From assembly GCF_009363435.1 (NCBI RefSeq), contig NZ_CP045354.1, forward strand, positions 624,001-688,000: 64,000 bases of DNA. The letters are read 5' to 3'. The stretch is from Labrenzia sp. THAF82. Lineage in GTDB: Bacteria > Pseudomonadota > Alphaproteobacteria > Rhizobiales > Stappiaceae. The translations under genes were made by a program, and so were the position numbers. Positions 58,875 through 64,000 of the stretch are shown here, one piece after another; the stretch's first letter is position 1, and each line of letters starts with the position of its first letter. Under the pieces are notes generated by a model. The model saw only the letters and a program-made list of their open reading frames with translations. It did no database searches and was not told where the DNA came from.

Positions 58875-59992
58875 TCAGTTTTTGGGGGGATTGGCGAGAT
58901 ACCAGTCAAACTCCGGACGCACCTGGACACGCGTGCCCTGGGCAATCCGGATCACCGGCTTGAGATCAACTGTGTCTTCCAGGAAGGCCGCCGTGAGCGT
59001 GCCAATATTTTCGCTGGCACCGGTCAGACCATTGGCAACAATGTTGGAGTTGGTGCTGTCAATCTGGCTGGAGCCGACCACAGCCCCTTCCACCGCCGTG
59101 CCAAGGGCAACCGTCAGGATCGCAGAGCCGTATTTCTCCCAGAAGCGGTTGTTCACCTCGCCCGAAAGACCCGCATACCCTTGCGCATCTCCAACCTTCG
59201 AATTCAGTTGGAAAATCTCCGCACGGCTTTCGCCCAGAAGGATACGGCTGCACGAGAACCCGACACGCGTCTGGCCGATCTTGTCCACCGACTCATAGGC
59301 ACAGATCATCCGCGAGCCCTTCGGCACAAGCTTCGTGCGCCCGTGGTAGCCGTAAACATCCCGGCTCACCTGCACGACAACCGTCCCGTTATCGGCAAGC
59401 TGGCTGTTGATGCCGCTTTCCAGAATGCCGGTGATATAGCGGTCGGCCGCCAGAATACGGCTGTTGTCAACGGCAGAGGTCGAATAGCGGCGTGGGGCGG
59501 AATACCGGTCGTTTTGCGGATCAATGCCAACAGGTGGCGCAAACGCCGGCACAGAAGCCATCTCAGGCAAGGGAGCCGCCGGAGGCTCCTGGAACTCGCC
59601 AGACAGATCAGCCCCGGCAAGTGTTGTCTGCATCTCGGCCCGCTCACGCAAGGACGCCTGCAAGGCAAGCTCATAAGGGTGAGCGTCGGCTCACCGTCTT
59701 CAATAACAACAGTCACATCCGCAATACGGATGCGCACCCGACCGTCAGTGGCATCAATCAGATACGGCGCAGCCGCGCGGGCATTGCCGGTCGGCGGAGA
59801 AGGCACAACATCCTCAGGCTCGCGAACCTCCACCAGGCCCTCGTGCCGACGGAAAATGGGAGGGGGGAGAATAACAGGCCGGTTTTCCACCATGATCGGC
59901 GGAGGACCTGGAGGACCAGGAGGCCTTGCCCCCTCCACATCAGGGCAAAACAGGCCAAGACCAAGCGACAGAAGAAATTCACAAACCGCCAT
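58875..59992 (-). pseudogene. virB10: VirB10/TrbI-type T4SS core protein, frameshifted
   Basis: The C-terminal 250 residues are typical of VirB10: SRILAADRYITGILESGINS, GTVVVQVSRDVYGYHGRTKL, VPKGSRMICAYESVDKIGQT, VGFSCSRILLG, and the antenna-like SEVNNRFWEKYGSAILTVAL region before TRVQVRPEFDWYL. The N-terminal part with the proline-rich PPGPPGPPPIMVENRPVILP lies in another frame (59366-59992). They join near 59685, where IEDGE must be followed by ADAHPYELALQASLRER; a one-base shift breaks it. VirB10 spans both membranes and links energy to the outer pore. Confidence 0.82.
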
Positions 59993-59995
59993 CGC

Positions 59996-60470
59996 TCACT
60001 TTGCCCCCTTGTACTGGATGCACAGGAAGGACTGGCCGGATTTCAGCGTGATCAGACGGTGCGTGCTTTCAACAATGAAGGTCGTGCCCTGAACGCGGGT
60101 GTTGACCAGCTCGTCAATGCCATCGACCACAACATAGGCCGTGGGCAGCTCAAGATCGTTCCACTTGTCGCCGAACTGGATGTAGGTGAAGTTGTCATCC
60201 CGAAATACCTGCTCCGGGCGCAGCGAGTTGTCTCCCCAAAGCTTGTAGTCATCCCAGCCGCGCAAGGATGCCGGATCAAACCGGGCGGTCTTCAGAAAGT
60301 CGCTGCCACCATGGGTGCCAACAGCTGCTGTGCCGATAGCGCCCGCGCCAGCTGCCGGCAGTGCCCGGCCCCTGTCGTCAAAGGCTACATGGCCCATGTC
60401 AGGCGATCCGGACCCGACAATGCGATAGGACACGCCAGACGACGATGCGCGGTCTTGTAGGCAAACGGGT
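59996..60470 (-). pseudogene. virB9: VirB9/CagX-type protein, C-terminal part
   Basis: Reads VSYRIVGSGSPDMGHVAFDD, then RPEQVFRDDNFTYIQFGDKW, LELPTAYVVVDGIDELVNTR and FIVESTHRLITLKSGQSFLC, the C-terminal beta-sandwich of VirB9 that binds VirB7. No N-terminal domain or start is present; the upstream part is the virB8 start in another frame. The stop overlaps the virB10 start region closely (four bases apart). Confidence 0.78.
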
Positions 60471-60540
60471 CCGCCGCCAGAATATTGGCGTGTTTGGGCA
60501 TGTCCTGCATGTCGGTCGGAGAGAGCGCGAGCGAACTCAT
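60385..60540 (-). pseudogene. VirB8-position gene remnant
   Basis: Starts with ATG overlapping the virB7-like stop (TGATG): MSSLALSPTDMQDMPKHANI then LAADPFAYKTAHRR, and runs out of frame to a TAG. By gene order this is the start of virB8. A deletion seems to have joined it to the virB9 C-terminal part. The family cannot be confirmed from 35 residues. Confidence 0.45.
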
Positions 60541-60707
60541 CAAGCCGCCTCGACCCACTCGAACGTGCCCGGCTGGAACTCAACCTCAAGACAGGCACAC
60601 GGAGACTTGCGCATCTGGTCAATGCCGTTCGGCTCGATCGGCATTTCCACCTGGGCGCAACTGGACAGGAAAAACCCCAGGCACACTACAAGAGTGACGT
60701 GTTTCAT
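60540..60707 (-). CDS. VirB7-like lipoprotein
   Basis: 55 residues: MKHVTLVVCLGFFLSSCAQV then EMPIEPNGIDQMRKSPCACL and EVEFQPGTFEWVEAA. The lipobox LSSC, small size, further cysteines and position before virB8/virB9 remnants suggest VirB7, the outer-membrane lipoprotein that stabilises VirB9. It is too short for the usual ORF cut-offs. It is the only gene of the cluster that appears intact. Confidence 0.65.
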   Translation of the reverse strand: MKHVTLVVCLGFFLSSCAQVEMPIEPNGIDQMRKSPCACLEVEFQPGTFEWVEAA

Positions 60708-60817
60708 TGATCAAAGACCCTTTGAGAGAAAAACTTAAGACTGGTCCGAGGACCGGATGATCCCGCCGGCCTTGGCGGACAAGCGCCTGGGCGTGGAGGG
60801 CTATCGTGGGCACACGG

Positions 60818-61072
60818 ATGTTGCAAACCTATCTGGAAAAACTCGATCCCCCGAACAATGCCGCCCGGTTCTACCGGATGGCGGTTCTGCCGAACCTGTT
60901 TGGGGAATGGACACTCTACCGGGAATGGGGCCGCATCGGTCAGGGTGGGCAGGTCCGGCTGGACTGCTACGAACACGAAAGCCAGGCGGTCGCAGCGCTG
61001 ATGGCCCTGGAGGCTTCCAAACGTGCACGTGGATATTGGGCCGAGCCTCAACAGAGGACTATGTTTGACTGA
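60818..61072 (+). CDS. WGR-domain protein (copy 2)
   Basis: The same 84-residue protein as at 52436-52690. The identity includes about 30 bp upstream (GGCGTGGAGGGCTATCGTGGG) and stops soon after the TGA. The left flank here is the end of the virB cluster, the left flank of copy 1 a tRNA-Arg, so the gene was copied with minimal surroundings. Confidence 0.9.
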   Translation: MLQTYLEKLDPPNNAARFYRMAVLPNLFGEWTLYREWGRIGQGGQVRLDCYEHESQAVAALMALEASKRARGYWAEPQQRTMFD

Positions 61073-61104
61073 CCGGGTCAAGTAAGCCCGAGGGAATGTC
61101 ACCC

Positions 61105-61266
61105 TCAGGCCCTCTGGACCCGCCCGAAACCTTCCCTGGGCAGTATCAAGGACCGGAATTCGCGGTAGAGTTTTTGGTCGATTTTCATATCCATCTTGTT
61201 CATCACGGCGATTGCCGGGATTGCCAACTTATTTTGTACGGCCGGCAAGATGCCCTACTTTTGACG
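61105..61266 (-). repeat. Gene fragment and R70 repeat (copy 3)
   Basis: 61214-61266 is an R70 copy (GGGATTGCCAACTTATTTTG). To its left the minus strand encodes AIAVMNKMDMKIDQKLYREF then RSLILPREGFGRVQRA and stop, a fragment I cannot assign. AGCCCGAGGGAATGTCACCCT with GAGGG/CCCT complementarity follows as a possible terminator. Confidence 0.45.
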
Positions 61267-61275
61267 TGACTCACT

Positions 61276-61989
61276 CTAGAATGTTAAGTCGTCTAAAAAC
61301 ATCATGTTCGGATCACCTATCGTTGTGGCGGATACACTGTCAAGCATAAGTGAGCTACCATCGGAAAACGCCAACTCCAGTCCCTGATCGGATTGCTTCG
61401 TCGCAGTCAGCATGTACACTCCGTTTGCATCAATCATGGAGCTAAAGTCTAGACGATCGGCGTCCATGTCGAAATCAGAGATCCGATCGGAGCCGAAGCC
61501 CGGCTTAAATACAAAGGTATCAGATCCGGCACCGCCGTACATTTGATCGTCACCCTTTCCCCCGATGAGCTTGTCATCACCCTTTCCGCCGATGAGCTTG
61601 TCGTCGCCTGAAGAACCCGTCAGCGTGTCGCTACCTGAGGAACTTGTCGTTCTGTCGATGGTGAAATCGTCGGCGGTTCCGATGAGCGTGTCGTCACCTG
61701 AAGAACCCGTCAAGACAAGAGGTTCGGCGGTTGAACCTGCAGACCATGTCACATCAAATTGCCCGCTTGAAACGAGAACGGTCCCGTTGTCCAACATGGT
61801 CCCGAAGGATGCTGAATAATCACTGATAGCGTTGGATGCAAAGTTTGTGGGCATGTCAGTGTGGGTCGCGCGGCTGTAATTGGCTGCGTCGTCGCTCAAA
61901 TATGTCATTTCAGCAGTCGGATATTGAGTTGCTACCGTTGATTGCTCTGTAGGATAACTCGCGTTAATTTCAAAATAGTTAGATTTCAT
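61276..61989 (-). CDS. RTX-type calcium-binding repeat protein
   Basis: 237 residues; AAGGA lies nine bases upstream of the ATG. The N-terminal 80 residues are polar and unrecognised; then GGxGxDxxx nonapeptides, e.g. GSSGDDTLIG, GSSGDDKLIG, GGKGDDKLIGGKGDDQMYGG and GAGSDTFVFKPGFGSDRISD. RTX repeats bind calcium and fold outside the cell after type I secretion; the last 60 residues (DFDMDADRLDFSSM, ending DDLTF) probably contain the secretion signal. No catalytic domain is visible. No T1SS genes are nearby, so export would depend on one elsewhere. Confidence 0.9.
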   Translation of the reverse strand: MKSNYFEINASYPTEQSTVATQYPTAEMTYLSDDAANYSRATHTDMPTNFASNAISDYSASFGTMLDNGTVLVSSGQFDVTWSAGSTAEPLVLTGSSGDDTLIGTADDFTIDRTTSSSGSDTLTGSSGDDKLIGGKGDDKLIGGKGDDQMYGGAGSDTFVFKPGFGSDRISDFDMDADRLDFSSMIDANGVYMLTATKQSDQGLELAFSDGSSLMLDSVSATTIGDPNMMFLDDLTF

Positions 61990-62097
61990 GAAAAGATTTC
62001 CTTCAGTACTTTCGAATATAAGGCTAACGATAGGTTCTTTTCATGGGAGTGACGCGCGTCATAGGTACGCCGGTGCGATCTCTGCTATGCGCCCGGC

Positions 62098-62170
62098 GAA
62101 ATGAACGCCTGAAATCCGGCCAAAGCAGGGCACCTTGCCGGCCGTACAAAATAAGTTGGCAATCCCCATT
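62098..62170 (-). repeat. Dispersed repeat R70 (copy 4)
   Basis: GAAATGAACGCCTGAAATCC to CAAAATAAGTTGGCAATCCCC, with small differences from copy 5 (CCGGCCAAAGCAGGGCACCT). With copy 5 it brackets the 62171-62794 TraA/TraG fragments in direct orientation. Confidence 0.7.
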
Positions 62171-62794
62171 CTAGCCCATCCTGAGGATCTTCTGACCCTG
62201 GTCAGCGGCGAGAAGAGCGTCTTCGGGCGGCATGATATTGCCCGTGCGCTACATCTCGAGCGATGTGCGCCTGTTCCAGAATTTCTTTGCCGCGGTCATG
62301 GCCGGGCGTGTTGTTCTGTTCTTGCCAGGCAACAACGAGGAATTGGTCAAGGGGCTGGTGTCTGTTGTGCTTCTGGGTGGGGCTGTTGCGTTCCTAAGCG
62401 TCAACGGGGCTGCCCGGTTCATTGCGGGCGGCGCGGCGGCTCTGTGTTTTGGAAGTCCGACGATATCATCACCCTTTATTGGGTTTGGTTCCAACCACAT
62501 CTGGCCGCCATGCCTGACGGCAACGTGGTTCAACACCTGCGCTACCTCAATCAGGTCTTCGGCTTGTTGACAGAAGCAGACGTTCAGTTCCTGGTTCTTG
62601 GCTGCGCCAACGGCCTGGCTGGAATTGCCGCGCTCGCTGCAATTGCGCGGACAAGTCTCAATCCTGACAGCCGCAAGCAATCCAAAAGCGACCTGTTCGG
62701 CGATGCCCGCTGGATGAGAAGACGGATCATGGCAAAGCTGTCCAGGAAGGGCGTCTACATCATCAAGCCCTTCGGCTTGTGGCACGACTACACA
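62171..62794 (+). pseudogene. Fragments of TraA-type relaxase and TraG N-terminus
   Basis: 62180-62240 encodes HPEDLLTLVSGEKSVFGRHD then IARAL, the pattern of the helicase-proximal segment in Ti-type TraA relaxases. 62232-62455 encodes a two-helix membrane segment (MILPVRYISSDVRLFQNFFA, LVSVVLLGGAVAFLSVNGAA). 62455-62770 reads SDLFGDARWMRRRIMAKLSR then KGVYI, equivalent to the GEADW...GIVIG region just before the ATPase part of TraG. It then breaks at the R70 repeat. The frames do not join into one protein. Together with 29367-30782 this suggests one ancestral tra region cut into pieces. Confidence 0.6.
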
Positions 62795-63098
62795 CGCGAA
62801 ATGAACGCCTGAAATCCGTCAAAAGCAGGGCATCTTGCCGACCGTACAAAATAAGTTGGCAATCCCCAGGTTACACATGTTGCACAAATGATTGTCCGGC
62901 ACGCGGTAATGAATATTACTCCTGCTTGCTTTTACCTCGTGTATTCAGCAGCTGAATTTGTTGAATCCTATTTCAAACCCAAGAGGTATGTGAGTGCCAT
63001 GATGCTTGATGCAACATGTCCCGCAACATGTCGTGTGCGGCCAAGCCCCGCAATGAAGCAATACCGCCAGCAACAAACTGTTGAGGGAGGGCGCTCAC
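62795..63098 (+). promoter_or_regulatory. R70 (copy 5) and conserved upstream region of repeat-protein member 3
   Basis: 62795-62868 is R70; 62869-63098 is identical or nearly so to the complement of 23042-23274. Motifs: ACATGTTGC at 62874, GCAACATGTC at about 63011 and 63023 (12 bp apart), the ATTCAG-CAG-CTGAAT dyad at 62943 and GAGGGAGGG as RBS. The conservation of 230 non-coding bases between distant copies suggests regulatory content or very recent duplication. Confidence 0.55.
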
Positions 63099-64000
63099 AT
63101 GGGTGACATCAAAGTTCCAGGATCTGGCTCACAAGCTAGCCAGTCGGGTGCGGTGCCTCCCCAAGGAAGGGTGATAACCGGTCACTTTAATGGCAAGACT
63201 GTTGATCAGATTGTCAAGATTGGAAAGGAGAGTGATCCTGTAGGTGCCTTTAGGTATCTGTTTCGATTGGCACAAAATAAAAATAGCGAGGCTATAGAGG
63301 CCCTTAGAGGAGCGGCTCTGACGGCGCCTCTTAAACCGCAATGTACATTTAGTGCACTCGCTAAATCAGCAATGCCAGCAATACCAGCAATACTCACTGA
63401 ATTAGATAAGTCAGAAAAGTTAGCACGAAATGCGGCAGAGCAAAAAGAGAGCGACGAGGGCGGCTCTGTCCGGCAAGTCGGCCCCTCTCTTGGGACACGA
63501 CAAGATAGATACAATGCTCTAATAAAACTGCTAAAGTCTGAGTATCGCTGTAGGACCGATCCGCTACGTGATGACACGAATCTCCTGACAGGAAAAGCCA
63601 AAGTAGGCGAGGAAACCAGCCTGACGTTTTCGCAGTTTCACGAAAAGTTAGAAGAAAAGGGTGTCGCCAAAATAGCTGTTGCTTGGTTTAAGGTATTGGC
63701 AGAGTGCAAACTTAAACCTGAAGAACGGATCAAACAGCAAACCGAAGAACGGATCAAAATCCAGACTGCATTGGTCAAAGCTTTAAATAAGTTAAGAAAG
63801 CCTTTAATTGAAAAGCTAGAACAGGTACGCAAATCCAGATTCTCAGAAAATAGCACAAAGTTCTTTGATTTCCTGAGGTACTTTCGTAACACTGATGAAA
63901 AGCTTATGTTGCTGATGTGTGAGTTGCAATTGCTGTTTCCTGATGCATCCTTCAAAGAGCTTTTTTATGCAGTTAATTGGTTTGATGACGCAGCTATGGT
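63099..64000 (+). CDS. Modular 30-residue-repeat protein, family member 3 (cut by window end)
   Basis: The visible 300 codons are nearly identical to member 2 (changes such as RLDRYN to RQDRYN and CKLRPEE to CKLKPEE) and include the first repeat LFPDASFKELFYAVNWFDDA before the window ends. It keeps the complete upstream region that member 2 lost. Members 2 and 3 are therefore a recent pair, and member 1 (about 95% alike in the first 200 codons, different later) an older relative. Confidence 0.82.
   Translation, partial: MGDIKVPGSGSQASQSGAVPPQGRVITGHFNGKTVDQIVKIGKESDPVGAFRYLFRLAQNKNSEAIEALRGAALTAPLKPQCTFSALAKSAMPAIPAILTELDKSEKLARNAAEQKESDEGGSVRQVGPSLGTRQDRYNALIKLLKSEYRCRTDPLRDDTNLLTGKAKVGEETSLTFSQFHEKLEEKGVAKIAVAWFKVLAECKLKPEERIKQQTEERIKIQTALVKALNKLRKPLIEKLEQVRKSRFSENSTKFFDFLRYFRNTDEKLMLLMCELQLLFPDASFKELFYAVNWFDDAAM

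Noticed and set aside
57560..58963. 467-codon plus-strand ORF opposite the Cys-repeat/vir genes
   Set aside because: Arginine- and leucine-rich shadow of the minus-strand genes; no motifs, and the minus strand carries clear VirB signatures.
58530..60092. 520-codon plus-strand ORF
   Set aside because: Low-complexity RTRR/PSS composition; it is the antisense of virB10 and neighbours.
62135..62812. 225-codon ORF as a single protein
   Set aside because: It starts in the R70 repeat, switches frames through TraA, membrane and TraG fragments and ends in another R70; it is a patchwork.

Overview
The window looks like part of a large accessory replicon (plasmid or plasmid-derived island) of a marine or host-associated alphaproteobacterium, most plausibly Hyphomicrobiales/Stappiaceae-like (Pseudovibrio or Roseibium type). 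This placement is inferred from a MucR/Ros regulator, Ti-type TraG, virB-type T4SS genes, VbhA/Fic-BID proteins, a DUF1467 protein and a RepC-like fragment; no marker gene proves the species. Coding sequence is heavily interrupted by insertion sequences, and many genes survive only as fragments.

Layout. 0-10.2 kb (minus strand): a siderophore-type cassette of dimodular NRPS (C-A-T-C-A-T-TE), MbtH protein and Sfp-type phosphopantetheinyl transferase, split by an IS3-family element. 10.2-20.3 kb: nested IS6/IS3 elements around two effector-like genes (one with a readable eukaryotic RhoGAP signature), an AAA ATPase pseudogene, a damaged resolvase and a cytochrome b561 gene. 20.4-25.7 kb: a GNAT gene, the first member of a 30-residue-repeat protein family, and IS5/IS630 debris. 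26-31.5 kb: two divergent Fic-type toxin-antitoxin modules (one a VbhA/VbhT-like Fic-BID pseudogene), the C-terminal two thirds of TraG and an autotransporter fragment. 31.5-41 kb: IS6, IS630 and IS110 remnants, a striking 10-bp phased repeat array, a lipoprotein, an outer membrane barrel and small plasmid genes. 41-48 kb: a complete resolvase, effector-like genes, HigBA, small regulators and a degenerate tRNA-Leu. 48-56.5 kb: a second 30-residue-repeat gene, tRNAs, a WGR protein, MucR, an Xre regulator and a FecR-domain protein. 56.5-62.9 kb: a decayed virB7-B8-B9-B10-(Cys-repeat)-B11 cluster, a second WGR copy, an RTX protein and TraA/TraG N-terminal fragments. 63-64 kb: the third repeat-family gene runs off the window.

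How it fits together. Intact cargo (NRPS cassette, effector-like genes, RTX protein, outer membrane protein, toxin-antitoxin genes) sits in a replicon whose conjugation machinery has been broken and dispersed. Duplicated tRNA, resolvase, WGR and effector blocks show that recombination between repeats built the present structure. Three observations stand out as possibly undescribed: the modular 30-residue-repeat protein family, a seven-copy structured element ending in a strong terminator (a candidate small RNA family), and the 10-bp helically phased array near 33.3 kb.
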